Positions 17,521 to 26,236 are shown, counted from the first letter of the stretch. The stretch: 64,000 nucleotides of DNA from UBA2970 sp965221075 (GCA_965221075.1 OZ244865.1:186001-250000), one strand, 5' to 3'. The notes: generated from the sequence alone by a model not told the origin. Numbers and translations are program-made.

Positions 17521-18753
17521 ATGGACAAGGTCTCCATCAGAGATCTCGATCTGGGATCGAGCCGGGCGCTGGTGCGCGTGGACTACAACGTCCCCATGGA
17601 GGGATCGGGGACGGAGCGCGTGATCAACGACGACACCCGGATCCGCGCCACCATGCCCACCCTGGACCGCCTGATCGGGCAGGGTGCCCGCGTCGTGCTG
17701 ATGTCCCACCTGGGACGCCCCGGGGGGCGGCCGGACCCCTCCTGCTCGCTGCGCCCGGTGGCCGGGAGGCTGGCCGATCTGCTGGCCCGCCCGGTGGCCT
17801 TCGTGGACGACTGCCTGGGGCCCAAGGCCGAGCAGACGGCCGAGGCCCTCCGGCCCGGGGACGTCCTGCTTCTGGAGAACCTCCGGTTCCACCCCGGCGA
17901 GGAAGGCAACGATCCCCGGTTCGCCCTCCAGCTGGCCGCTCTGGGGGACGCCTGGGTCAACGACGCCTTCGGGGCCGCCCACCGCGCCCACGCCTCCACC
18001 CGGGGGGTGCCCGACGCCATCGCCGCCAGGGGAGGCAGGCGGGCCGCCGGCCTGCTGATGGAGCGGGAGCTGGAGAGCCTGGGCAGGGGGCTGGAGAATC
18101 CCCGGCGCCCCTTCGTGGTGATCCTCGGGGGAGCCAAGGTGTCGGACAAGATCGGGGTGATCGACCGGCTGCTGGAGCGGGCCGACGCCCTGCTCGTCGG
18201 AGGGGCCATGGCCTACACCTTCCGCCTCGCCTGCGGGCACGAAACCGGGCTATCCCTGGTGGAGAGGGATCAGGTGGAGGTGGCCCGCTCGGCCATGGAG
18301 AAGGCTCGCCGCCGGGGGGTGAGGCTGCTCCTGCCCAGCGACAACACCGTGGCTCGGCCGGTGGAGACCCCCCAGGGGATGGAGTTCCGGGAGCCCCGCC
18401 TCAACTCCGGCCTCGACATCCCCGGGGATATGGAGGGGACCGACATCGGCCCGGCGACCATCGAGGCCTTCTCCGCCGAGATCGCCGGGGCGGGGACCAT
18501 CCTCTGGAACGGGCCCATGGGGATCTTCGAGGACGAGCGCTTCAGCAAGGGCACCTTCGCGGTGGCCCGGGCGGTGGCCGAGGCCGCCGACGCGGGGGCC
18601 TCCAGCGTGATCGGCGGCGGGGACAGCATCAAGGCCGTCAACCGCTCGGGCCTCGCCGGGCGCGTCGGCTTCATGAGCACGGGAGGCGGCGCCAGCCTGG
18701 AGTTCCTGGAGGGGAGGGAGCTGCCGGGCGTCGCCGCGATCGAGGACAGGTAG
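17521..18753 (+). CDS. pgk: Phosphoglycerate kinase
   Basis: The 410-residue enzyme makes ATP from 1,3-bisphosphoglycerate in glycolysis. The start MDKVSIRDLDLGSSRALVR is placed at 17521, where the family begins; an upstream in-frame start at 17449 would add a non-conserved leader. Motifs seen are VRVDYNVPM, LMSHLGRPGG, LLLENLRFHPGEE, VNDAFGAAHRAHAST, VVILGGAKVSDKIGV, LWNGPMGIFE and the C-terminal nucleotide loop SVIGGGDSIKAV with STGGGASLEFLEG. It starts a probable operon pgk-tpiA-secG with gaps of 8 and 6 bp, an order also seen in other PVC bacteria. Confidence 0.97.
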   Translation: MDKVSIRDLDLGSSRALVRVDYNVPMEGSGTERVINDDTRIRATMPTLDRLIGQGARVVLMSHLGRPGGRPDPSCSLRPVAGRLADLLARPVAFVDDCLGPKAEQTAEALRPGDVLLLENLRFHPGEEGNDPRFALQLAALGDAWVNDAFGAAHRAHASTRGVPDAIAARGGRRAAGLLMERELESLGRGLENPRRPFVVILGGAKVSDKIGVIDRLLERADALLVGGAMAYTFRLACGHETGLSLVERDQVEVARSAMEKARRRGVRLLLPSDNTVARPVETPQGMEFREPRLNSGLDIPGDMEGTDIGPATIEAFSAEIAGAGTILWNGPMGIFEDERFSKGTFAVARAVAEAADAGASSVIGGGDSIKAVNRSGLAGRVGFMSTGGGASLEFLEGRELPGVAAIEDR

Positions 18754-18761
18754 GATCCCCC

Positions 18762-19526
18762 ATGGACAAGGAACGGAAGCTCATCGTCGCCGGCAACTGG
18801 AAGATGAACAAGACCTCGGACCAGGCCCGGGACCTGGCCGTGGTGCTTCACCGAGATCTGGATCCCGTCCGGAGCATCGACGTGGCCGTCTGCCCGCCCT
18901 ACACCTCGCTGCCCGCGGTCTCGGAGGCGCTGCGCGACAGCAGCCTGCGCATCGGGGCCCAGGACGTGAGCGAGGCCTCCCAGGGAGCCCGGACCGGCGA
19001 GATCTCCTGCGAGATGCTCAAGGAGTTCCTGGTCCGCATGGTGATCCTGGGCCATTCGGAGCGCCGCCGGCACCACCGGGAATCCAGCGGAACGGTGGCC
19101 CGCAAGGCCCTTGCCGCCCACCAGGCCAAGCTCCAGCCCATCGTCTGCCTGGGAGAGACCCTCGAGGAGCGGGAGAGCGGCCGGACCCGGGCCGTGGTGG
19201 AGATCCAGCTGCGCCAGAGCCTGGAGGGCCTCTCCCCCGGCCAGGTCCGGGGGACCGTCCTGGCCTACGAGCCGGTCTGGGCCATCGGCACGGGAAGGAC
19301 CGCCACCGCCGAGCAGGCCCAGGAGGTCCACGCCTTCCTCCGATCCCGGCTCGCCGAGGCCTACGGTCCCGAGGTTGCCCGGCAGGTGCGGATACAGTAT
19401 GGTGGAAGCGTCAAGCCCGGAAACGCCCGGGAGCTTATGAGCCAGCCGGACGTGGACGGGGCCCTGGTCGGAGGCGCCTCGCTGGAAGCCCACAGCTTCA
19501 CCGAAATCGTCACCCGGTCCCTCTAG
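18762..19526 (+). CDS. tpiA: Triosephosphate isomerase
   Basis: The 254-residue TIM barrel interconverts dihydroxyacetone phosphate and glyceraldehyde 3-phosphate. It shows VAGNWKMNKT with the catalytic Lys, VILGHSERRRHHRE with the electrophilic His, AYEPVWAIGTGRTAT with the catalytic Glu and loop 6, and IQYGGSVKPGNAREL plus GALVGGASL for phosphate binding. It sits 8 bp after pgk and 6 bp before secG, so the three are almost certainly co-transcribed. Confidence 0.97.
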   Translation: MDKERKLIVAGNWKMNKTSDQARDLAVVLHRDLDPVRSIDVAVCPPYTSLPAVSEALRDSSLRIGAQDVSEASQGARTGEISCEMLKEFLVRMVILGHSERRRHHRESSGTVARKALAAHQAKLQPIVCLGETLEERESGRTRAVVEIQLRQSLEGLSPGQVRGTVLAYEPVWAIGTGRTATAEQAQEVHAFLRSRLAEAYGPEVARQVRIQYGGSVKPGNARELMSQPDVDGALVGGASLEAHSFTEIVTRSL

Positions 19527-19532
19527 CCTTCC

Positions 19533-20204
19533 ATGATCATAACGCTCGCCATAACGCTCCTGACCGTGGTCCTGGTCCTGATCTGCATCCTGATCGGGGG
19601 CCTGGTCCTGATGCAGCTGCCCAAGAAGGACGCCGGAGCGGGACTGGCCTTCGGGGGCGGCGCGGCCGAGGCGCTCTTCGGCGCCGGGGCCACCACGCCG
19701 CTGGCCCAGATCACCAAGTACTGCGCCGCCATATTCCTGCTGCTCTCGCTGACCCTCTCGGCCCTGCACGACTACGAGAGCTCCCGCATCGGGGACATGA
19801 TCGAGGAGGAGGCGGCCAGCCAGGACGCCCAGCCGAGCGTCCCCGACGGGGCCGGAACGGCTCCGCCCCCCGCCATCGACGGGACCCCGCTGATGCAGAG
19901 CGCCCCTGGGGACGGAGCCGTCCCCTCCGGCGGGCAGGAAGGCGGATCCGTGGAGGAAGGCGCCGGAGCCCAGCCCCAGGAGCCTGAAGGGGAGGCGGTC
20001 CAGGAAGGCGGATCCGTGGAGGAAGGCGCCGGAGCCCAGCCCCAGGAGCCTGAAGGGGAGGCGGTCCAGGAAGGCGGATCCGGGGAGGCTTCGGCTCCCG
20101 CGGAGGAAGCCTCCGAGGCCCGGCCCCAGGAGCCGGACGGGGAGGAAGCCCGGGAGGGCGGATCCGGGGAGCCGCCGGCCCCCGAAGGAACCGGGAACCC
20201 CTGA
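19533..20204 (+). CDS. secG: SecG translocase subunit with long acidic repeat tail
   Basis: The first 80 residues are a normal SecG: two membrane helices (about 1-25 and 57-78) flanking the conserved loop LMQLPKKDAGAGLAFGGG and ALFGAGATTPL. SecG assists SecYE during Sec-dependent export. The protein is 223 residues, roughly twice the usual size. The extra 140 residues form a Gly/Glu/Pro/Ala-rich tail containing two identical 22-residue repeats (starting EGGSVEEGAGAQPQEPEGEA) and degenerate further copies. The tail is disordered-looking and strongly acidic; its role is unknown. It follows tpiA by 6 bp. Confidence 0.88.
   Translation: MIITLAITLLTVVLVLICILIGGLVLMQLPKKDAGAGLAFGGGAAEALFGAGATTPLAQITKYCAAIFLLLSLTLSALHDYESSRIGDMIEEEAASQDAQPSVPDGAGTAPPPAIDGTPLMQSAPGDGAVPSGGQEGGSVEEGAGAQPQEPEGEAVQEGGSVEEGAGAQPQEPEGEAVQEGGSGEASAPAEEASEARPQEPDGEEAREGGSGEPPAPEGTGNP
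19938..20069 (+). repeat. 66-bp tandem repeat (two perfect copies) in secG
   Basis: Positions 19938-20003 and 20004-20069 are identical 66-bp units in frame. A third copy starts at 20070 but diverges after about 14 bases, and related Glu/Gly/Pro-rich segments continue to about 20190. Perfect identity at DNA level indicates recent slippage or unequal exchange. Confidence 0.9.
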
Positions 20205-20215
20205 CCGGCGCCGCC

Positions 20216-21835
20216 GTGGAGGCCGGCAGGAAGCGCGGGCGGGCCCTGGCCGTCCCGGCCGCGCTGCTCTCCCTGCTCGCCGCCGGATGCGGCACGATGT
20301 CGCTGCCGGAGGCCGACCTCCGGATCGTCAACGGGAGCGAGCCCGAGTCGCTCGATCCCATCCGCCCCACCAGGCAGTCCGACTTCCGCATCGTCTCGGC
20401 GCTCTTCGAGGGGCTCACCCGCTACGACGCCCGCACCGGCGATCCCGAGCCCGGCCTGGCCGAGCGGTGGACCCTGGACCCGGAGAGGCGGATCTACCGC
20501 TTCCACCTCCGGGAGGGTCTGCGCTGGTCGGACGGCTCCCCCCTGGGAGCCGGCGACGTGGCCTACTCCTGGCGCCGGGTCCTCGAGCCGGAGAACCTCT
20601 GCCGCAACGCCCGGATGCTCCACTGCATCCGGGGGGCCCGCGACTACTACCTGGGACGCGTCAGCGACTTCTCCCAGGTGGGGATCCGGGCCGTCTCGGA
20701 GCGGGAGCTGGTGGTGGAGCTGGAGTCGCCCACCCCCTGGTTCCTCGACATCTGCGCCTTCCCCTCCTTCCGGGTGGTGCCCCGGGACCGGATCGAGCGG
20801 CACGGGGAGCGCTGGATGCTGCAGGAGGACCTGTGCACCAGCGGGGCCTACACCCTGGACTTCTGGCGGATCGGCGACCGGGTGAGGCTGAAGCGCAACC
20901 CGCGCTACTGGGACGCCGGCGCCACCCGCAGCCGGGTGGTGGACTTCCTGCCGGTGAGCAATCCCTCGGTCGCCCTCAACCTGTTCGAGACCGGCGTGGT
21001 GGACATCGTCTGGGACCGCAAGCTGATCCCCTCCCAGCTGGTCCCCGTCCTGCGGGAGCGGCCCGACTTCCACGTGTCCGACTCGCTGCAGGTCTACTTC
21101 CTGCGGGTCCGCGCCGAGGAGGAGCCCTGGAGCGACCCGCGGGTGCGGCTGGCCCTGTCCCTGGCGGTGGACCGCAAGCGGATCGTGGAGCAGATCACCC
21201 GGGGCGGCGAGCAGCCCGCCGCCCAGCTGGTGCCCCCCCGGATCGGGGGCTACCGGCCTCCCCGGGGCATCTCCCACGACCCCGGCAGGGCCCGCGAGCT
21301 GCTGGCCCGGGCCGGGTACCCCGGCGGCCGGGGCCTGCCCCGCATCGACTACCTGATGGACAGCAGCCGGCTCAACGAGCAGATCGCCGTCGAGCTGCAG
21401 TCGATGTGGAGGGAGACCCTGGGCGCCGAGACCACGCTGCGCCGGCTGGAGTCCAAGTCCTACCTCGGCGAGCAGAAGGCCCGGCGCTACGACGTCTCGC
21501 AGAGCAGCTGGGTGGGGGACTTCCCCGACCCGGTCAACTTCCTGGAGATCTTCCAGACGGGCCACGGCAACAACCGCACCGGCTGGGGCCATCCCCGCTA
21601 CGACGCCCTGCTCCGGGAGGCGGCGGCGGCCCGGGACGGCGCCCGGAGGATGGAGCTGCTCGCCCGGGCCGAGGAGCTGCTGGTCGAGGAGGAGGCCCCC
21701 GTGATCCCGATCTTCTTCTACGTGGCGATGGAGCGCTACGACAAGCGGCGCATTTCCGGGATCACCCCCAACCTGATGGCCTTCCATCCGGTGCGCGCCA
21801 TCGCCCGGAGCCCCGGCGAGCCGGAGGGCCGATGA
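20216..21835 (+). CDS. ABC transporter peptide-binding lipoprotein (OppA/SBP family 5)
   Basis: The 539-residue protein starts at GTG 20216. It has a lipoprotein signal (VPAALLSLLAAGC, lipid-bearing Cys at 25). The mature part is a family 5 solute-binding protein: GSEPESLDPIRPTRQSDFRIVSALFEGL, GLAERWTLDPERRIYRFHLR, the LRWSDGSPLGAGDVAYSW motif, CTSGAYTLDFWRIGDRVRLKRNPRYW, and DPRVRLALSLAVDRKRIVEQI. It should capture peptides outside the inner membrane and deliver them to an OppBC-type permease. It overlaps the permease gene by 4 bp (ATGA), but no OppC, OppD or OppF is present, because rnc follows on the opposite strand. Confidence 0.93.
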   Translation: MEAGRKRGRALAVPAALLSLLAAGCGTMSLPEADLRIVNGSEPESLDPIRPTRQSDFRIVSALFEGLTRYDARTGDPEPGLAERWTLDPERRIYRFHLREGLRWSDGSPLGAGDVAYSWRRVLEPENLCRNARMLHCIRGARDYYLGRVSDFSQVGIRAVSERELVVELESPTPWFLDICAFPSFRVVPRDRIERHGERWMLQEDLCTSGAYTLDFWRIGDRVRLKRNPRYWDAGATRSRVVDFLPVSNPSVALNLFETGVVDIVWDRKLIPSQLVPVLRERPDFHVSDSLQVYFLRVRAEEEPWSDPRVRLALSLAVDRKRIVEQITRGGEQPAAQLVPPRIGGYRPPRGISHDPGRARELLARAGYPGGRGLPRIDYLMDSSRLNEQIAVELQSMWRETLGAETTLRRLESKSYLGEQKARRYDVSQSSWVGDFPDPVNFLEIFQTGHGNNRTGWGHPRYDALLREAAAARDGARRMELLARAEELLVEEEAPVIPIFFYVAMERYDKRRISGITPNLMAFHPVRAIARSPGEPEGR

Positions 21836-22746
21836 GGTTCCTGCTGCAGCGGCTGGCCGGCATCGCCCCCCTGATGCTGGTGGTCAGCTTCCTGGCCTTC
21901 ATGCTGGTGCGGCTGGCGCCCGGAGGCCCCTTCGACCAGGACCGGGAGCTGCCCCCCGAGGCGGAGAGGGAGCTGCGGGAGAGGTACCTGCTCGACGCCC
22001 CCCTGTGGCGCCAGTACCTCGCCTTCCTGGGGGGCGCCCTGCAGGGGGATCTGGGCAACTCGACCAGGTTCATGGACCTTCCGGTGCTCAGCATCATCCT
22101 CCAGGGGCTTCCCGTCACCTTCGCCCTGGGATTCCTCGCCTTCCTGTCCAGCCTCTCCTGGGGGATCGCCCTGGGCTGCCTCTCGGCGGCGGCGCGGCAG
22201 CCGGGGGCGCGCCTGCTGGCCGACGCCGCCTCCCTGCTGGGCATCTGCATCCCGGCCCTGGTGATCGGCCCGGTGCTGATCATGGTCTTCGCCATCTGGC
22301 TGGAGTGGCTGCCGGTGGCCCTGCTGGCCTCGCCGCTCCACTTCGTGCTGCCGGTGGCGACCCTGGGCATCTACTACTCGGGACGGGTGGCGCGCCTGGC
22401 CCACCAGGGGATCCAGGACACCCTCCAGTCGGAGTTCGTGATCGCCGCACGCGCCAAGGGCCTGAGCGAGGCCCGGATCCTGGTGCGCCACGTGCTGCCC
22501 CTGGGACTGCTTCCGGTGCTCTCCTACTCGGGGCCGCTGCTGGCCGACCTGCTCACCGGCTCCTTCGTGGCCGAGAACCTCTTCCAGATCCCCGGGGTGG
22601 GGGCGCTCCTGGTGCAGAGCTCCCTCGACCGCGACTACCCGATGATCGTGGGGCTGGCCCTGCTCTACGCCCTGGTCCTGATCCTCCTCAACCTCCTGGT
22701 GGATCTCTCCTACCGGCTTCTCGATCCCCGGATCCGCCCCGCCTAG
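21832..22746 (+). CDS. OppB-like ABC transporter permease
   Basis: The 304-residue integral membrane protein starts at an ATG overlapping the stop of the binding-protein gene. It has the OppB/DppB pattern: an N-terminal helix MRFLLQRLAGIAPLMLVVS, the periplasmic segment with APGGPFDQDRELP, GDLGNST, five further helices, and the EAA loop FVIAARAKGLSEARILVRHVLP that docks the ATPase. GSFVAENLFQIPGVG is also typical. The partner permease and ATPases are missing here and must be encoded elsewhere or absent. Its last 59 bp overlap the 3' end of rnc on the other strand. Confidence 0.93.
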   Translation: MRFLLQRLAGIAPLMLVVSFLAFMLVRLAPGGPFDQDRELPPEAERELRERYLLDAPLWRQYLAFLGGALQGDLGNSTRFMDLPVLSIILQGLPVTFALGFLAFLSSLSWGIALGCLSAAARQPGARLLADAASLLGICIPALVIGPVLIMVFAIWLEWLPVALLASPLHFVLPVATLGIYYSGRVARLAHQGIQDTLQSEFVIAARAKGLSEARILVRHVLPLGLLPVLSYSGPLLADLLTGSFVAENLFQIPGVGALLVQSSLDRDYPMIVGLALLYALVLILLNLLVDLSYRLLDPRIRPA

Positions 22747-23452
22747 GCCGCATCCGCCGCAGGGCGTCCCGGGCCGCCATCCTCTCGGCCTGCTTGAGCG
22801 AGGAGCCCTGGCCGCGGCCCAGCTCCTCGCCGCCGTGGAGGACCGAGCAGGTGTAGCGCAGGGCGTGCCCCGGGCCGCTGGCCTCCTCCATCCGGTAGCG
22901 GAGGGGAAGGGGGGAGCGGGACTGGATCCACTCCTGCAGCTGGCCCTTGGGGTTGTCGGCCTGGGGGCGGAGGGGCAGCTCCTCCAGCCGGCTCCGGTAG
23001 ACCTCCTCGAGCCACCGGTCGGCGAAGGCGGCTCCGGCGTCCAGGAAGAGGGCCCCGATCAGGGCCTCGAAGGCGTTGCCGAGGATCGAGGGAAGGCGGC
23101 GCCCTCCCTGCCGATCGACCGCGGGGCCCAGGCGCAGGCAGCCTCCCAGCGACAGCTCCTCGGCCAGCCGGGCCATGACCCTGCGGTTGGCCAGGCAGGC
23201 GCGGGCCATGGTCAGGAAGCCCTCGTCGGCCCGGGGATGGCGGCGGTAGAGGATCCGGGAGAGGATCTGGGCGGCCACCGCGTCGCCCAGGAACTCCAGC
23301 CGCTGGTTGTCGCCGGCCCCGGGATCCCGGCCCTCCTGGGAGCAGGAGGCGTGGGTGAGGGCCAGATCCAGCAGGCCGGGATCCCGGAAGCGGTGCCCCA
23401 GCCTCTCCTCCAGCGCCCGCAGGGCCGCCTCCCGGTCCGGGGGCTCAGGCAT
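22688..23452 (-). CDS. rnc: Ribonuclease III
   Basis: The 254-residue protein cuts double-stranded RNA in rRNA and mRNA processing. The catalytic domain holds the signature NQRLEFLGDAV (about residues 48-58) and the second acidic cluster NAFEALIGALFLDAG with the essential Glu. The C-terminal double-stranded RNA-binding domain follows (NPKGQLQEWIQ, then SSLKQAERMAARDALRRM). The last 20 residues are basic and Gly-rich and overlap oppB coding sequence tail-to-tail. The ATG overlaps the probable stop of the preceding zinc-ribbon gene (ATGCCTGA), indicating coupling within the long minus-strand operon. Confidence 0.95.
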   Translation of the reverse strand: MPEPPDREAALRALEERLGHRFRDPGLLDLALTHASCSQEGRDPGAGDNQRLEFLGDAVAAQILSRILYRRHPRADEGFLTMARACLANRRVMARLAEELSLGGCLRLGPAVDRQGGRRLPSILGNAFEALIGALFLDAGAAFADRWLEEVYRSRLEELPLRPQADNPKGQLQEWIQSRSPLPLRYRMEEASGPGHALRYTCSVLHGGEELGRGQGSSLKQAERMAARDALRRMRPRRGGSGDREAGRRDPPGG

Positions 23453-23977
23453 GCGCGGCCAGGAAGGCGTCCACCCCCTGCTCCAGCAGGCGGACCACGT
23501 CTCCCTGGAGCGCCTCGAGCTCCGAGAGCCTCAGCCGGGATCGCGGACCTGGTAGCGCCGGCGGGTCCTGGCGTGCTCGTAGGCGAGCACCCGCTCCTCC
23601 CCCTGGCCGCGGACCTCCCTGAGCCGCAGGATCCGCTTGCGCTCCAGCATCGCCGCCAGGATGTAGCAGACCGGGCGCAGGGCCGGATCCCCGATCTCCG
23701 AGAGCCTCTCCAGGGCCCCCTCGGCGGTCTCCCGTCGCACCGGCTCGGGCGGCGGGGGTGGCGGGAGCCGGAAGACGGAGCGCCAGTGGGAGACGAAGCC
23801 CTTGCGGTCGCGGGCCCCCTCCCCGTGCCGGCCCTCCCAGCAGTCCCGGCAGACGTCCATGCGCCGGAGCTCCCGGCGCTCGTCGAAGAGCAGCGAGTGG
23901 CATCCCTCCCCGTCCCCGAAGTCCCTCCCGCAGGCGTGGCACTGCGGGGAGGCGGCCCTGATCTTCCAGTCGGTCAT
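23445..23977 (-). pseudogene. Small zinc-ribbon protein gene with apparent frameshift
   Basis: From ATG 23977 the frame reads MTDWKIRAASPQCHACGRDF, then MDVCRDCWEG, a two-CxxC zinc-ribbon-like head (Cys13, 16, 43, 46). Then follow FVSHWRSVFRLP and a helical region (CYILAAMLERKRILRLREV) ending YQVRDPG at a stop at 23531. The next frame continues without interruption as LRLSELEALQGDVVRLLEQG to a stop at 23445-23447. Restoring one C (GGCTGA to GGCCTGA) joins the two into YQVRDPGLRLSELEALQ. The resulting protein of about 177 residues would end by overlapping the rnc start. Similar small CxxC proteins occur widely in PVC genomes; function is unknown. It is either a sequencing error or a real mutation. 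Confidence 0.6.
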
Positions 23978-26218
23978 CCCCGGTCGGGCCCGATCCTGGC
24001 ACAGGAGCCGGGCCGGATCACTCCCCTTCGAGCCACTGGCCAGCTTGGTCCACCGGGCCCGCCCGGCGTCGCCGCGCAGCCCGGCGTTGGCCACGGCGAT
24101 GCCGACGGCCGACCGCTGCCCCACCAGCACCACCAGCCTGCGGCCCCGGGTCACCGCGGTGTAGAGCAGGTTGCGCTGCAGCATGGCGAAGTGCTGCCTC
24201 ATGATCGGGATCACCACCGCCGGATACTCCGAGCCCTGGCTCTTGTGGATGGTGATGGCGTAGGCGGGGACGACGCTGTCCAGATCGCTCCACCGGTAGT
24301 CGACCCGGCGCCCGTCGAAGAGGATCCCGAGGGTCTCCTCGTCCTCGTCCACCCGCTCGACGAAGCCGATGTCGCCGTTGTAGACGCTCCGGTCGTAGTC
24401 GTTCTCCACCTGCATCACCTTGTCCCCCAGGCCGTACCTCTGGCCGCGGAAGGTCACCGGCGAGCCCTCCCCGGGATTGAGGGCCGCCTGGAGCTCCAGG
24501 TTGAGCGACTGGGAGCCGACCCCGCCCCGGCGCATGGGGCAGAGCACCTGCACGTCGCGGACCGGGTCGAGCCCGAAGCGGCGGGGGATGCGCTCGGCCA
24601 CCAGGTTCCGGACCGCCTCCACCGCCCGCTCCGGCTCCTCGGCCGGCCAGAAGTAGAAGTCGCTCTGGCCGTCGGGCCTCTCCAGGCGGGGCATGCGTCC
24701 GGCGTTGATCAGGTGGGCGTTGGAGACGATCCTGCTGCGGGCCGCCTGCCGGAACACCTCGTCGAGGCGGGCCACGGTGACCTTGCGGCTGCGGATCAGG
24801 TCGGCGAGCACCTGCCCGGGCCCCACCGAGGGAAGCTGGTCGACGTCGCCCACCAGCAGCAGGGCGGCCTCGTCGGGGAGGGCCCGGCACAGCGAGTACA
24901 TCAGCGGCACGTCCACCATCGAGATCTCGTCGACCACCAGGAGCCGGCAGTCCAGGGGGCTGGACTCGTTCCTGCGGAAGGATCCCGAGGCGGGATCCAC
25001 CTCCAGCAGGCGGTGGATGGTCCGGGCCTCCATGCCGGTGGCCTCGCTCATGCGCTTGGCGGCCCTTCCGGTGGGAGCGCACAGCTCGATGGCCACCTTC
25101 TTGGCCGAGAGGATCCTGAGGATCGAGTTGACGATGGTGGTCTTGCCCACCCCGGGCCCGCCGGTGATCACCATCACCTTCGACTCCAGGGCCATGGACA
25201 CCGCCCGGCGCTGGCTGGGGGCCAGGACCAGCCGGGTGCGCTCCTCCACCCAGGGGATCGCCCGGCCGGCCGGGATCGGGGGCCAGGGGCGCCCCCCCCG
25301 GAGCAGCTCGAAGATCCGCCTGGCGATGCCCTTCTCGGCGTGGTAGAGCGGATTGAGGAAGACGCAGTCCTCGGAGCCGATCCGGTCGGCCTTCAGGAGG
25401 CCCTCCGCCAGCTCCGCCCGCAGGGCCTCCTCCACCAGCTCCTCCGGCGCCTCGAGCAGCCCGGCCGCCTGCCCGCGGAGCTCCTCCCGGGGCAGGCCGC
25501 AGTGCCCCTGGCCCCGGGCCTCCTCCAGGGCGTAGGAGAGGCCGGCCCGGATCCGGATGGAGGCGTCCCTGGCGATCCCCAACCTGGCGGCCAGCTGGTC
25601 GGCGGTCCGGAAACCGATGCCCCGGATGTCGCGGGCCAGCTGGTAGGGGTTCTCCTTCATCGCCTGCACCGAGCCGGCCCCGTAGGCCCTGTGGATGCGC
25701 ACCGCCTGGGAGGTGCTCGCCCCGTGGCCGTGGAGGAAGACCATGATCTCCCGGATCCCGCGCTGCTCGGCCCAGGCGGCGGTGATCCCCCGGGCGCGCA
25801 CCGGGCCGATCCCGGGGACCTCCTCCAGCCGCCCGGGCTGCCGGTCGATCACCTCCAGCACCTCCTTGCCGAAGGCCCCGACCAGCTTGGAGGCGTACAC
25901 CGGGCCGATGCCCCGGATCATGCCCGAGGCGAGGTACTTCTCGATGCCCTCCAGGGAGGTGGGCTCGGCGGCCTCGAGGCGCTCGGCGCGGAACTGGTGG
26001 CCGTGCCTGGGATCGTTGACCCACTGCCCGCTGGCGCGGACCCACTCGCCGGCCGAGATCCGGGCGGCGCTGCCCACCACCGGGACCGGCTCCCGGTGGC
26101 CCCGCACCTTGACCCTCAGGACGCAGAATCCCGACTCCTGGCTGTGGAAGGTGACCCGCTCCACCTGCCCCTGGAGCTCTTCGTCCCCGCCTCCGCCGCT
26201 GTGGCGCCTGGCATGCAC
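23531..26218 (-). CDS. recD2: RecD2-type DNA helicase (open frame reads into the next gene)
   Basis: The uninterrupted frame is 895 codons, but RecD2 itself accounts for about 733. The N-terminal half has helix-hairpin-helix repeats (YLASGMIRGIGPVYASKLVG, EEVPGIGPVRARGIT, IRGIGFRTADQLA). The SF1B helicase core has Walker A ITGGPGVGKTTIV, Walker B LLVVDEISMVD, GDVDQLPSVGPG, AITIHKSQGSEYP and LYTAVTRGRR. After RARWTKLA the raw frame runs on as SGSKGSDPA into the zinc-ribbon sequence. Adding one C near 24040 gives WTKLAQWLEGE and a stop at 24018, the normal RecD2 end. The apparent fusion is therefore probably a one-base error or mutation. Unlike RecBCD's RecD, RecD2 acts without RecBC. Confidence 0.9.
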   Translation of the reverse strand: MHARRHSGGGGDEELQGQVERVTFHSQESGFCVLRVKVRGHREPVPVVGSAARISAGEWVRASGQWVNDPRHGHQFRAERLEAAEPTSLEGIEKYLASGMIRGIGPVYASKLVGAFGKEVLEVIDRQPGRLEEVPGIGPVRARGITAAWAEQRGIREIMVFLHGHGASTSQAVRIHRAYGAGSVQAMKENPYQLARDIRGIGFRTADQLAARLGIARDASIRIRAGLSYALEEARGQGHCGLPREELRGQAAGLLEAPEELVEEALRAELAEGLLKADRIGSEDCVFLNPLYHAEKGIARRIFELLRGGRPWPPIPAGRAIPWVEERTRLVLAPSQRRAVSMALESKVMVITGGPGVGKTTIVNSILRILSAKKVAIELCAPTGRAAKRMSEATGMEARTIHRLLEVDPASGSFRRNESSPLDCRLLVVDEISMVDVPLMYSLCRALPDEAALLLVGDVDQLPSVGPGQVLADLIRSRKVTVARLDEVFRQAARSRIVSNAHLINAGRMPRLERPDGQSDFYFWPAEEPERAVEAVRNLVAERIPRRFGLDPVRDVQVLCPMRRGGVGSQSLNLELQAALNPGEGSPVTFRGQRYGLGDKVMQVENDYDRSVYNGDIGFVERVDEDEETLGILFDGRRVDYRWSDLDSVVPAYAITIHKSQGSEYPAVVIPIMRQHFAMLQRNLLYTAVTRGRRLVVLVGQRSAVGIAVANAGLRGDAGRARWTKLASGSKGSDPARLLCQDRARPGMTDWKIRAASPQCHACGRDFGDGEGCHSLLFDERRELRRMDVCRDCWEGRHGEGARDRKGFVSHWRSVFRLPPPPPPEPVRRETAEGALERLSEIGDPALRPVCYILAAMLERKRILRLREVRGQGEERVLAYEHARTRRRYQVRDPG

Positions 26219-26236
26219 ACCCGCTTGCGCCCTCCA

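Noticed and set aside
23531..26218. A genuine RecD2 / zinc-ribbon fusion protein
   Set aside because: Single-base corrections at two places give a normal RecD2 end and a separate zinc-ribbon gene that overlaps rnc, which is the simpler explanation. The fusion remains the literal reading.
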